Shown here in pieces: positions 9,921 through 19,736 of a stretch of 64,000 nucleotides of DNA. The translations under genes and the position numbers were made by a program. The notes below the pieces were generated by a model that was given only the letters and a program-made list of their open reading frames with translations, had not been told where the DNA came from and did no database searches. Location of the stretch: positions 810,530 through 874,529 of the forward strand of contig NZ_OX424407.1 in assembly GCF_949152215.1 (NCBI RefSeq), written 5' to 3'. The stretch's first letter is position 1. Each line of letters starts with the position of its first letter. The stretch is from Lancefieldella sp. Marseille-Q7238 (lineage in GTDB: Bacteria; Actinomycetota; Coriobacteriia; Coriobacteriales; Atopobiaceae).

Positions 9921-10985
9921 CTACACGTTAAAGCGGAAATGCATGACATCGCCATCTTGGACGACGTACTCTTTGCCCTCCATGCGAAGCTTGCCGGCGG
10001 CCTTGCATCCCGCCTCTCCGCCAAGCTCAACATAGTCCTCATAGCTTGCAACCTCGGCTTTGATGAAGCCGCGCTCAAAGTCTGAATGGATGACGCCCGC
10101 CGCCTCAGGTGCTTTCGCGCCGATGTGCACGGTCCACGCCTTGACTTCCATTTCGCCGGCAGTAAAGTAGCTCTGAAGACCCAGCAGCTTATAGGCTGCC
10201 TGAGCAAGCGTTGCAAGACCTGAGCGTTCAAGGCCGAGAGATTCCAGGTACTCGGCGGCTTCCTCAGGGTCAAGATCTGCAAGCTCCGCTTCAACCTCAG
10301 CGCATACGGGGATTGCCTCCACGCCGTTCACAAATGGCGCCGGCTTTGACAGCGCGTCCTCATCCACATTTGCCACATAGAGGATAGGCTTCATAGTGAG
10401 CAAAAAGAGGTCGTGAGCAGCAGCGCGTTCATCGTCGGTCATATCCATGTCGGCAGCGCGCCTGCCCTCGTTCAGCCACTCTTGCAGACGTTTTGCCACC
10501 ATAAGTCTAGGCTGGAGGTCCTTATCGCGTCTGACCTCCTTTTCCAACTTAGGAAGCGCTCGCTCAAGAGTGCCCAGGTCGGCCAGGATAAGTTCCGTCT
10601 GGATAATATCGACGTCTTCGTCAGGATTAACGCGTCCTTCGACGTGTACTATGTCGGGGTCGGAAAAATACCGGACAACCTCGCAGATGGCATCGGTTTG
10701 GCGGATGTTAGCGAGAAACTGGTTACCCAGGCCCTCCCCCTCATTCGCACCTTTAACCAGACCTGCAATGTCCACGAACTCAACGGTTGCAGGAACAATG
10801 CGGCCGGGATGCACAATGTCGGCAAGCTTCTGCAGGCGAGTATCAGGCACGTCAACGATGCCCACATTGGGATCGATAGTCGCAAACGGATAATTTGCCG
10901 CAAGACCACCCTTGCGGGTCAGCGCGGTAAACAGGGTAGACTTGCCTACGTTTGGCAAACCAACAATACCAATGGAAAGCGACAT
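9921..10985 (-). CDS. ychF: Redox-regulated ATPase YchF
   Basis: 354 residues, normal for the family. YchF (the bacterial OLA1 homologue) is an Obg-related P-loop NTPase that prefers ATP and associates with ribosomes. It has GLPNVGKST as P-loop near the N-terminus, a coiled-coil insert, and a C-terminal TGS domain (AWTVHIGAKAPEAAGVIHSD). Its ATG lies one base after the TGA of the upstream iron-sulfur gene (TGATATG), so the two are translationally coupled. No strong separate ribosome-binding site is seen, supporting coupling. Confidence 0.96.
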   Translation of the reverse strand: MSLSIGIVGLPNVGKSTLFTALTRKGGLAANYPFATIDPNVGIVDVPDTRLQKLADIVHPGRIVPATVEFVDIAGLVKGANEGEGLGNQFLANIRQTDAICEVVRYFSDPDIVHVEGRVNPDEDVDIIQTELILADLGTLERALPKLEKEVRRDKDLQPRLMVAKRLQEWLNEGRRAADMDMTDDERAAAHDLFLLTMKPILYVANVDEDALSKPAPFVNGVEAIPVCAEVEAELADLDPEEAAEYLESLGLERSGLATLAQAAYKLLGLQSYFTAGEMEVKAWTVHIGAKAPEAAGVIHSDFERGFIKAEVASYEDYVELGGEAGCKAAGKLRMEGKEYVVQDGDVMHFRFNV

Positions 10986-10986
10986 A

Positions 10987-12315
10987 TCAATCCTTATCTT
11001 CCGGGGCTTCTTTCGTGGCTTCTTCCGCAGTCTCTTGTGCGGCTTCTTCCGTCGTCTCTTCAAGCGATTCAACGAGATTGCCCAGCTGCTTTTTGCCCGT
11101 TTCAAGCATACGCCGAGCACGCTCGCGGGTGCGAATACGTATGCGCTCGGCCTCTTCCGCCTGACGGTCATGTACCACAAGCTGCGTGATATCCATAGAT
11201 TGCATGACAAGAGCGCCAGGTTCGGGACAGACGCGCACGCAAGCGTCACAGTTGGTGCAGAATTGCTGACGAATCAGCAAATTACCGTGCTCATCGATAT
11301 CAATGGCGTGCATGGTACAGGTCTTCTCGCATTCACCACACAACGTGCAGCGTGTTGAATCCCACACCGGGGCTTCAAGTTTGACGAAATCGGCCAACCC
11401 CTCATCATGTTGCAGGGCGCCCATCATGAGACGACGGTCCTGCGTCAGCATGGCCTGGCGGTTATTAGTTGTACGGATGCCGATAGACTCGTCAAGTTGA
11501 TTCTGCAGCTTATCAAGGGCACGAGCATGCGTATTGATGCGGTCAGCAACGGCCTGCGCTCCCGCAAGCAACGGTGTTGTTCGCGTCACCAGTCGTTCGG
11601 CAGCGTTGACGGAACTACTAAGGAACTGGCTGCGCTTATAGGCACGCGTTAGGTCATGGTCGAGCGCGGACTCGTCCGACTCAAACCCAACGGTCGCTCC
11701 CGTCCATGCTTCGGCAACGGCGATATGGTCGCAATAGGTCTGTTCACCTGTGGTCGTGCGGCACTTGTCGCACACGCCAAACGGCAGATAGACCGAAACG
11801 TTATCAAAATCAGTCAGAATAGCGAACCATGTATCTCTGGACACCATGCCCACGCACGGCAAACAGATTTCGTTGCCGAGCGGCTTGCGGCCAAGCGCAC
11901 GCGTACAGGTCACATACGCCTGATTGTACGCTGAGGCCGCGCGAGCTACCTGATCGTAGAGTTTGCGTGGCGCATGGCGGCGCGTGTTGAACACTTCCAT
12001 CGGGCAAACCGCATCGCACAGACCGCACTGGATACAGTGTTCGGCAATGGACACCGTCTGATTATGAATGTCAATGGCGTCCACCGGACACACGTTTTGA
12101 CACCGGCGGCATACATTCGCATCACCGGAAGCGCACTGCAGACAGCGATTGGGATTTGCCCATGGCTGTTCTTTGTAATCGGCGGGATCATAGGACTTGT
12201 TTTCAGCGTTGTTGCCGCCAAGGCTTCCCATCAGCGCGTCTAAGGGATTTGAAAGCGCCTGCCAGTCGCTCTGAATGTCAATCAGATCGTCAAGAAAATC
12301 ATGCTTTTCGGCCAC
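10987..12315 (-). CDS. Multi-cluster 4Fe-4S ferredoxin-type protein
   Basis: About 442 residues. Two ferredoxin modules are separated by a long central region. The N-terminal pair has CQNVCPVDAIDI and CIQCGLCDAVCP. The C-terminal pair has CTLCGECEKTC and CTNCDACVRVCPEPGAL. An additional CLPCVGM box and CDKCR lie between them. Four 4Fe-4S clusters are expected. The tail (about 400-442) is Glu-rich and helical. A strong GGGAGGGGAG precedes GTG 12315; an upstream GTG/ATG at 12456 would add 47 residues of repetitive Arg-rich sequence and is less likely. The gene is coupled to ychF. It is probably cytoplasmic electron transfer; the partner is unknown. Similar proteins are common in Coriobacteriia, though this is from memory. 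Confidence 0.8.
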   Translation of the reverse strand: MAEKHDFLDDLIDIQSDWQALSNPLDALMGSLGGNNAENKSYDPADYKEQPWANPNRCLQCASGDANVCRRCQNVCPVDAIDIHNQTVSIAEHCIQCGLCDAVCPMEVFNTRRHAPRKLYDQVARAASAYNQAYVTCTRALGRKPLGNEICLPCVGMVSRDTWFAILTDFDNVSVYLPFGVCDKCRTTTGEQTYCDHIAVAEAWTGATVGFESDESALDHDLTRAYKRSQFLSSSVNAAERLVTRTTPLLAGAQAVADRINTHARALDKLQNQLDESIGIRTTNNRQAMLTQDRRLMMGALQHDEGLADFVKLEAPVWDSTRCTLCGECEKTCTMHAIDIDEHGNLLIRQQFCTNCDACVRVCPEPGALVMQSMDITQLVVHDRQAEEAERIRIRTRERARRMLETGKKQLGNLVESLEETTEEAAQETAEEATKEAPEDKD

Positions 12316-12531
12316 GCGCTCCCCTCCCTTCACGCCATGTTTTGCTTCAAGCCTGCCTTGAACCCGTTTCGGGCCTGTTTCGAACCTGCTTCGGGCCTGT
12401 CCACGGTTTGGCGTCATGCTCGGTTTTATATCTGTCTCGTCAGTATCGTGTTCCACCGTTACCGCGGTTCAATATTGTAACCAATCGCGCGGCGAGAAGC
12501 CCTTCGGACGGAGGTTCTTCTCGCTTCGAAC

Positions 12532-12562
12532 AAAAAGCCGAGCCCATAAGGACTCGGCTTTG
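12532..12562 (-). terminator. Rho-independent terminator of groEL
   Basis: A stem of AAAGCCGAG and CTCGGCTTT around a short loop. On the minus strand a T-run follows it, correctly placed just downstream of the groEL stop codon. Confidence 0.8.
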
Positions 12563-12588
12563 CAACAATCGGTCTTACCCGAACGGGT

Positions 12589-14232
<1,644 letters not shown>

Positions 14233-14320
14233 CTATTCCTCCAAATGAATGAGTACAAGAAGTACCAAGCGAGAAGACCGTTACTTTTGAGGCACTTCTC
14301 GCGAAATTTCTTGCGAAAGG

Positions 14321-14611
14321 TTAGTCCTCGACGATTGCGTAAATGTCATCGGCACGAAGAAGCAGAAGTTCCTCACCGTCGACCTTTACCTCGGTGCCAC
14401 CAAACTTACCGTAAAAGACCTGATCGCCAACGTGAACATCAAGAGCGATGCGCTTACCATCCTGGTCATACTTACCTGCTCCGACAGCCAGAACTTCACC
14501 GCGCTGCGGCTTTTCTTGCGCGGCCGACGCGATATACAGACCGGTGGAAGTCTTCTCCTCCTTGGGAGCTGGCTTAACCAAAACGCGATCTCCAAGCGGC
14601 TTCAATGTCAT
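14321..14611 (-). CDS. groS: Co-chaperonin GroES (Hsp10)
   Basis: 96 residues, the lid of the GroEL chamber. Family features are MTLKPLGDRVLVKP at the N-terminus, the mobile loop (EEKTSTGLYIA) and the beta-barrel ending ADDIYAIVED. The ATG at 14611 is preceded by TAAGGAGG at ideal spacing; the longer upstream open frame has no such support. Upstream on the minus strand lie TTGCTA and TATCAA about 18 bases apart, flanked by ATTGAT/ATCAAT inverted arms (14722-14750), a possible promoter and control site. Confidence 0.97.
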   Translation of the reverse strand: MTLKPLGDRVLVKPAPKEEKTSTGLYIASAAQEKPQRGEVLAVGAGKYDQDGKRIALDVHVGDQVFYGKFGGTEVKVDGEELLLLRADDIYAIVED

Positions 14612-14961
14612 CGTGCAAAACCTCCTTATAAGGGCGTACGTGAACGTCTGTGTCCGTACCCATGTTGCGGCTCCTGCCTTAACGCGGACGCCGCTCTTTC
14701 CAACGCTATGAAGTATTCCCCACATTGATAGAAAAATATACGAATCAATAGCAAAAAATCTTACTAACGGCACTTAGATTTTCTATAACTTGAAAAAGAA
14801 AGTCGAACAAAGGCGGAAATTGACCGTCACGGCAGAGAACTGACACAGAAGCACGGCGATAACTTTGGTCCAACCCCGATATGACGGATGCATTGAGCGC
14901 GGGTTTTGCGTACAATTTGCATACGACAAAGTCAACAACTGTCAACAGGAATCGAGGATCT

Positions 14962-15540
14962 ATGCGTGAGCTCGAAGAGAGAATCATCGCCGAAGGGATT
15001 GTCCGTGAAGGCAACGTCCTCAAAGTGGACAGCTTTTTAAATCATCAATGCGATGTCACTCTCTACCGGCATATGGGAGACGCGTGGGTTCGCCACTTTG
15101 CAGGCAAAAAAGTTGACAAGATCCTGACAGTCGCAGCTTCCGGTATCGGAATATCCTGCGTAGCCGCGCTTTCCTTTGGCGGCGTGCCGGTCGTGTTCGC
15201 ACGCAAGGCTCAGTCAATCAATCTTGACGGAGACCAGTACACCGCACGCGTCCACAGCTACACGCACGGCAACGACAATACCGTCATCATTGCAAAGCGG
15301 TTCCTGCAGCCATGCGAACACGTCCTGCTTATCGATGATTTTCTCGCCAACGGAGCAGCGCTTGATGGGCTCATTGAGATTTGCCGACAGGCCAACGCGG
15401 TTATCGAGGGCATTGGCATAGCTGTCGAGAAGGGCTTCCAATCCGGAGGTAAGCGCATGCGTGAGGCTGGCTATGATGTATGTTCGCTGGCCGTGGTTAA
15501 GTCGATGGACGTCTCCACAGGAACGATTGAATTTGCGTAG
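14962..15540 (+). CDS. xpt: Xanthine phosphoribosyltransferase
   Basis: 192 residues. It salvages xanthine to XMP using PRPP in the cytoplasm. The PRPP-binding motif [10 protein letters not shown] lies near residue 125, and the N-terminus [12 protein letters not shown] plus the KVDSFLNHQ box are typical of Xpt rather than other phosphoribosyltransferases. The ATG at 14962 is preceded by GAGGATCT. A TACAAT box at 14910-14915 may be part of its promoter. I saw no purine riboswitch in the 180 bases upstream. Confidence 0.93.
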   Translation: MRELEERIIAEGIVREGNVLKVDSFLNHQCDVTLYRHMGDAWVRHFAGKKVDKILTVAASGIGISCVAALSFGGVPVVFARKAQSINLDGDQYTARVHSYTHGNDNTVIIAKRFLQPCEHVLLIDDFLANGAALDGLIEICRQANAVIEGIGIAVEKGFQSGGKRMREAGYDVCSLAVVKSMDVSTGTIEFA

Positions 15541-15544
15541 AAAT

Positions 15545-15825
15545 AACAGCCATGCCGTGAAGCACCCCATAATCACAGGAGCGATGTTGTTGATAATCAG
15601 CACCGCGATATTGAATCCCTGTACACGCAGGGCAACCGTCTAGGTTGCCGTGAAAATGTACAGCACACCCCAGGCAACCGCCAAAACGTAATTCGTTTTC
15701 ATGAACAGGGGATTTCTGAGCGCCTTATCCTCTCCGTAGTTGTACTTGACGTAGGAAGCGCACAGAGGTTGCTTCATCACGCATGAAGCAAGCCACATGA
15801 GGCCGAAGCAGAAATAGCCCGCCAC
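15545..15825 (-). pseudogene. Membrane protein with in-frame TAG stop
   Basis: Remnant of a small multi-helix membrane protein starting at GTG 15825, 6 bases after the flavodoxin-like gene. It reads through hydrophobic segments (YFCFGLMWLASCV, NYVLAVAWGVLYIF), then meets TAG at 15640. The same frame continues with FNIAVLIINNIAPVIMG and a further helix, so the stop interrupts a real coding sequence and likely replaces a Trp codon (TGG to TAG). The 3' end runs into the end of xpt on the opposite strand and is unclear. Confidence 0.6.
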
Positions 15826-15830
15826 GGTGA

Positions 15831-16262
15831 TTACTCCGCCGTTCCCAGTATTCCACTCGACGCGTATTCACTGCCTGCCCGCTTTACCACGCTGAGGTAC
15901 TTCTCGGTACGAGCGGATAATTCGGGAACGCAGAACAGCTCTCCCTGTCCACAGAAGATCGTTTCAAAATTGCCCTTGCCGAGAATGTGGTCGAACATGC
16001 TCGTTACGCTGTCGTAGTTGCCCTCAGACGACCAGAAGCCGCAGGTGAATACAAGTACATGCTTTCCGCCTTTGCCCTTATATCTCGAGTCGTGACTCCC
16101 GCTTCCGTAACCATCATCACGCGAACTCATGAACGGCCGGCTCATAGGAAGCTGCCGGTCAATCATGGTCTTGAGAATACCCGGCACGTTGAAGTAATAA
16201 AGCGGGAAGCTTCAAATGACAAGGTCGGCCGCCAGGAGCTTCTCAATAACACCCGCCATGTT
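15831..16262 (-). pseudogene. Flavodoxin/NADPH-FMN reductase-like protein, broken
   Basis: Remnant of a flavodoxin-fold NAD(P)H-dependent oxidoreductase. The recognisable core is SFPLYYFNVPGILKTMIDRQ, where the loop contacts FMN. Just upstream a TGA at 16212-16214 interrupts the frame (LLAADLVI, stop, SFPLYY) where the family normally has Trp. The N-terminal FMN phosphate-binding part is missing: at about 16262 the sequence switches directly to a DUF4143-ATPase fragment on the other strand. It forms a former operon with the broken membrane protein downstream. Confidence 0.7.
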
Positions 16263-17142
16263 CATGAAGGGTGTCAGCGAATCTCTCGCGGGGAGGATAC
16301 GGATTTTAGAAATGCCTGCTTTGAGCCTAAGGGAGCTGACAGGTGCAGTTGGCAGTCCGCACCCCTACGTCCCCACTCCAATAAAAACACCCGGCAAGAC
16401 ACCTCAGACAGACATCTGGAAAATCATCCACAGAGGGTCGATGCCCGAGCTCCAAGACAGCTCAATCGACTGGGATTCGTTCTACTCCGACTATGTAGCA
16501 GCCTATCTGGAGAGGGACGTTCGCGACCTCATCAACGTCAAAGACGAGTCAAAGTTCTACAGCTTCATGGTAGCGTGCGCCGCACGATCGGGACAGCTGC
16601 TCAACGCCTCAGACATCGGAAACACAGTCGATGTCGATCACAAAACGGTGAAGGCGTGGCTCTCCGTCCTCCAAGCATCAAACATCATCCGCATCATAGA
16701 GCCATTTTGGCCAAACATCGGCAAGAGCCTCACCAAAACGCCTAAGCTCTACTTCATGGATACAGGTCTCGTGTGTCACCTCACAAGGTGGATGACCCCG
16801 GAGCAATTGCGCCTCGGAGCGGTAGCAGGACACGTTTTTGAGACCTTCGTTGTATCTGAGGTTCTCAAGAGCTACATGAATTCCGGCGCCAATATGCGCG
16901 ACGTCTGGTTCTACCGTGACGCCAAGAAGAGAGAGATTGACCTTGTGCTCCAGGAAGGCCACATACTGCATCCCATTGAGATAAAGATGGCAGCGATGGT
17001 TGAAGCTGACGCTGTAAAGAACTTCGGGAGTCTTAATAGTTTTTCGGACTACGAGGTCGGGTTCGGGCACGTCATCTGCCAGACCGCCGAGCCATACTAT
17101 GTGGCCAAAGATGTGCAGGCTGTTCCTGTCTGGACGATTTAG
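16261..17142 (+). pseudogene. DUF4143-type AAA ATPase, 5'-truncated
   Basis: About 290 codons of the C-terminal part of an ATP-binding protein of the AAA_14/DUF4143 family. It begins inside the conserved MKGVSESLAGRIRIL segment. The P-loop and Walker B that should precede it are absent. The DUF4143 domain is complete, including a PD-(D/E)XK-like patch (WFYRDAKKREIDLVLQEG, then HPIEIK). The upstream boundary coincides with the truncated flavodoxin gene on the opposite strand, so one rearrangement probably removed both 5' ends. A start codon is available (ATG 16264), so a short protein could be made, but it could not hydrolyse ATP. Confidence 0.75.
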
Positions 17143-17351
17143 AATTTGGCGAAAAGAAATCTCTTGACGCATCAACAGCAACGGTGAGATAGTCTACCGA
17201 CAGCTCTTTCAAACGGTCTCACCCGGCAAAAGATCCGTTGGGAGAATAACCCGCTTATGCTCTACGGGTCTCCCGGCAATTTGATCCAGCAGCAGTGATA
17301 AGAGGGCAGCAGATTACCCGCTAGATATTACTGAGCGAGAGAAACAACAGA

Positions 17352-17379
17352 AGCCCGGGTTACCTACCCCGGGTTTTTT
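17352..17379 (+). terminator. Rho-independent terminator
   Basis: CCCGGG arms around a TTACCTAC-like loop followed by six T. It lies downstream of the truncated ATPase. Confidence 0.75.
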
Positions 17380-17489
17380 GGCGCTGTCCCATAAAATGGC
17401 CACACTGTGATAGGTATCATACGCGGAGTAGCGATTGTGTATCGTTCCGGACACTCTCATGGCACCAGTGACGGCTAAGTCAAACATTG

Positions 17490-17526
17490 TGTCGCAGTTG
17501 TAGGCTTGTACCCTACAACTGCGACA
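17490..17526. promoter_or_regulatory. Orphan AbiEi-type palindromic operator
   Basis: Perfect 15-bp inverted repeat TGTCGCAGTTGTAGG, 7-base spacer, CCTACAACTGCGACA. It closely matches the palindrome that abuts the AbiEi-family gene at 49384. No intact AbiEi gene adjoins this copy. On the minus side an ATG at 17487 opens only 57 codons that I could not recognise, so this is probably the control site of a deleted system. Confidence 0.6.
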
Positions 17527-17625
17527 TGAGAAAAATTCTACCTCTCCAGAAGTAACGAATAGAACCATTGAACGAACTTCTTCCAAGCGCAACCGGAGAA
17601 GAAATCTCTTCTACCAGGTTACTTA

Positions 17626-17655
17626 TTGCTGCTTTGTGACCACATATCCTATAAT
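17626..17655 (+). promoter_or_regulatory. Promoter of VWA surface protein gene
   Basis: TTGCTG at 17626-17631 and TATAAT at 17650-17655 with an 18-base spacer, 51 bases before the start codon. Confidence 0.55.
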
Positions 17656-17706
17656 TACTGCTTACCATGCACTAAAACCAAATATCTCGTTGTAGAGGAG
17701 AACCGT

Positions 17707-19602
17707 ATGCGCACCACTGCTCAACGCCTATGGCTCAGTTTATTTCTTGTATTTGCTCTATGTCTGGGATTCATTCCCCCAAAAGTTGTTCTGGCACAAC
17801 CGGCCAACGTAACCGTTACAGACCCCAAAGCAACCGTTGACAAGACAGCAAGCGAGCTCACCAAAAACCCGCAGACCAACGATTTGGAAACAAAGGTTTC
17901 CCTTACCTTCTCCGGAACAACGGAGGATGTACCCTCAGACGTTGTTTTTGTTCTCGATAAATCGGGTGCCGCGGATGTTCTTGACGAAGCGCTCGCCTTT
18001 CTCGATGAACTCAAGCAGCAGGCAGACACCAAAGGGGTGAAGGTGCGAGTCGGCGTGGTTTTGTTTAACCGAGTCGGCAATATCAGGCTGCCTCTTACCG
18101 ACATTTCTACTGGCTACGATGAAATCAAAGCCGCGATGCAATCATCGGTTCACATGGGAACTAACATGCATGCCGGCTTGCTCGCCGGTCAGCAGATGCT
18201 GGACGAGGACACCAGCATTCCCAACAACCACAAACATATGGTGCTTATTTCCGACGGCGCTACCTACCTTTATTCAAAGAACAACGACTACACTACGTCG
18301 TATACCCGCTCATTCGGCGATCCCAAAGCGCAGACAAACCCCGCGACGGGCAACCCCTTCCTTAACGGGAGCGACAAAAAAGGCGGCATCTGGGAGTATC
18401 AATCCCGTGAGTACAACCTGAATGAAGCGATTAAGTTTTCAGCCGCTTCCGGCAACGTTACATTACTGGAAACATATCTCAACCAGAAACGCCTGCACGA
18501 CGCCGAGTATGAGCAGTACGAATATGAATACAATGCCAGCTCCGCCTATCTTGGCATCGGCCGCAAGACCACGCCCATCGAGGAAAACGCCGTGGCCAAC
18601 ATTGACGCGGCATGGATCCACGCCATCGATACCTTCGATAAAATCGCGGAAAAGTACCGCACCTACGTCTTCTTCAAGAACGTCGCTGATTTTGACGGAT
18701 CAACGTTGCTCAAGTACATGACGCGCAACACAGGCGGCCTCTCACAGAACTTCGTACAGCTTGAGAGGGCGCTTAGCCACTCCCTTTCCGACGGCTCTTT
18801 TGTGACGGACGTTGTCGGAGACGACTTTGATTTCGTACATGATTTTTCACGTGTCACCGTAAAAGTCGGTGATAAAGAGCTTACCGGCGAGAAAATCTCT
18901 GACAATAAATACGGCTTCGGTAAGCGCGCCGACGGCACGTATCGCTACGAGCTCACCTATAGCGAAGCGGATAAGACCCTCAAGCTTGACATTCACGAGA
19001 CCATTACTGCCGATAAGCCCGCCACGCTGAGCTTCTACGAGAAGCTCAAGGATCCTCCGGTAACTCCGGGAACCTATACATATGATACAAACAAGTCAGC
19101 AACGCTTACTGTCATTAACAGCGGCGGCAACAGCTTAGGCAGATACAACTTCCCCAAACCGCAAGTCACCTATGTGGCAGTTGCGCAAGGAACGGTTACC
19201 GCTCGCTACGTCGATGAAAATGGTGCTGAAATAGCCGATTCTGTTACCACTACGGGAAATGTCGACAGCCCCTACACTACGCAGCAAAAAGATATCGACG
19301 GGTACACCTTTAAGGAAATGGCCCATGATTCCGCAGCGGCAAACGGCACCTACATTGATGGCACACTTACGGTTACCTATGTGTACCACAAAAAGCCCAC
19401 ACCCAACAAACCTGACCAACCGAACAAGCCCAATCAGCCCGAAAATCCCAAGAAACCCTCTCAGCCTTCTCCCTCTAAAGGGCGCGGGGTCATACCTGGC
19501 ATGGGTGACGTTGGCGCGGCGGCTGCAACAGGCGCTGTAGCATTAGGCGGCGGTCTGCTCATTCTTGACCTTCGGCGTAAGCTGAGAAATTCGCACAAGT
19601 AA
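17707..19602 (+). CDS. Cell-surface VWA-domain protein with MucBP repeat
   Basis: 631 residues, secreted and probably wall- or membrane-attached. There is a signal peptide at residues 1-32 (hydrophobic core LWLSLFLVFALCLGFIPP). A von Willebrand A domain follows at about 65-380. Its MIDAS loop reads DKSGAA, so the second Ser of the usual DxSxS motif is Ala. The MGTNMHAGL and ISDGATY boxes are present. One MucBP-like beta domain lies near 495-565 (GTVTARYVDENG, GYTFKE, VTYVYHKK), then a Pro/Lys/Asn-rich spacer. The C-terminal helix AAAATGAVALGGGLLILDL plus basic tail looks like a sortase anchor, but the motif before it is IPGMGD rather than LPXTG. GAGGAG precedes ATG 17707. Likely an adhesin or pilus-tip-like protein. 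Confidence 0.85.
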   Translation: MRTTAQRLWLSLFLVFALCLGFIPPKVVLAQPANVTVTDPKATVDKTASELTKNPQTNDLETKVSLTFSGTTEDVPSDVVFVLDKSGAADVLDEALAFLDELKQQADTKGVKVRVGVVLFNRVGNIRLPLTDISTGYDEIKAAMQSSVHMGTNMHAGLLAGQQMLDEDTSIPNNHKHMVLISDGATYLYSKNNDYTTSYTRSFGDPKAQTNPATGNPFLNGSDKKGGIWEYQSREYNLNEAIKFSAASGNVTLLETYLNQKRLHDAEYEQYEYEYNASSAYLGIGRKTTPIEENAVANIDAAWIHAIDTFDKIAEKYRTYVFFKNVADFDGSTLLKYMTRNTGGLSQNFVQLERALSHSLSDGSFVTDVVGDDFDFVHDFSRVTVKVGDKELTGEKISDNKYGFGKRADGTYRYELTYSEADKTLKLDIHETITADKPATLSFYEKLKDPPVTPGTYTYDTNKSATLTVINSGGNSLGRYNFPKPQVTYVAVAQGTVTARYVDENGAEIADSVTTTGNVDSPYTTQQKDIDGYTFKEMAHDSAAANGTYIDGTLTVTYVYHKKPTPNKPDQPNKPNQPENPKKPSQPSPSKGRGVIPGMGDVGAAAATGAVALGGGLLILDLRRKLRNSHK

Positions 19603-19660
19603 CCAAAGTAACCGAAGTAACCAAAATAACCGCTGCAAATAATCGCACATACTCATTGCG

Positions 19661-19694
19661 AAAAGCCCGGATCCTTACGAGTCCGGGCTTTTAC
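19661..19694. terminator. Bidirectional terminator
   Basis: AAAAGCCCGGA and TCCGGGCTTTT arms around ATCCTTACGAG-type loop, with A and T runs on both sides. It separates the convergent VWA and nadE genes. Confidence 0.85.
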
Positions 19695-19736
19695 TCTTGC
19701 CATTTTCGCTACTCTTTGTTGCTCTGTACTGTCGTG

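Larger units (their letters stand above)
17143..17706. other. Decayed intergenic region upstream of VWA gene
   Basis: No intact gene. A short forward frame reads NPLMLYGSPGN (about 17250-17280), resembling the start of an ATPase P-loop, so it is probably another fragment of the same decayed family. It is followed by a terminator, the AbiEi-type palindrome and the VWA-gene promoter, listed separately. Confidence 0.5.

Noticed and set aside
14622-14780. CIRCE or HAIR heat-shock operator upstream of groES
   Set aside because: Neither TTAGCACTC-N9-GAGTGCTAA nor CTTGAGT-N7-ACTCAAG was found; only an unrelated ATTGAT/ATCAAT inverted repeat is present.
14780-14961. Purine riboswitch upstream of xpt
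   Set aside because: No conserved guanine-aptamer core was recognised in the leader.
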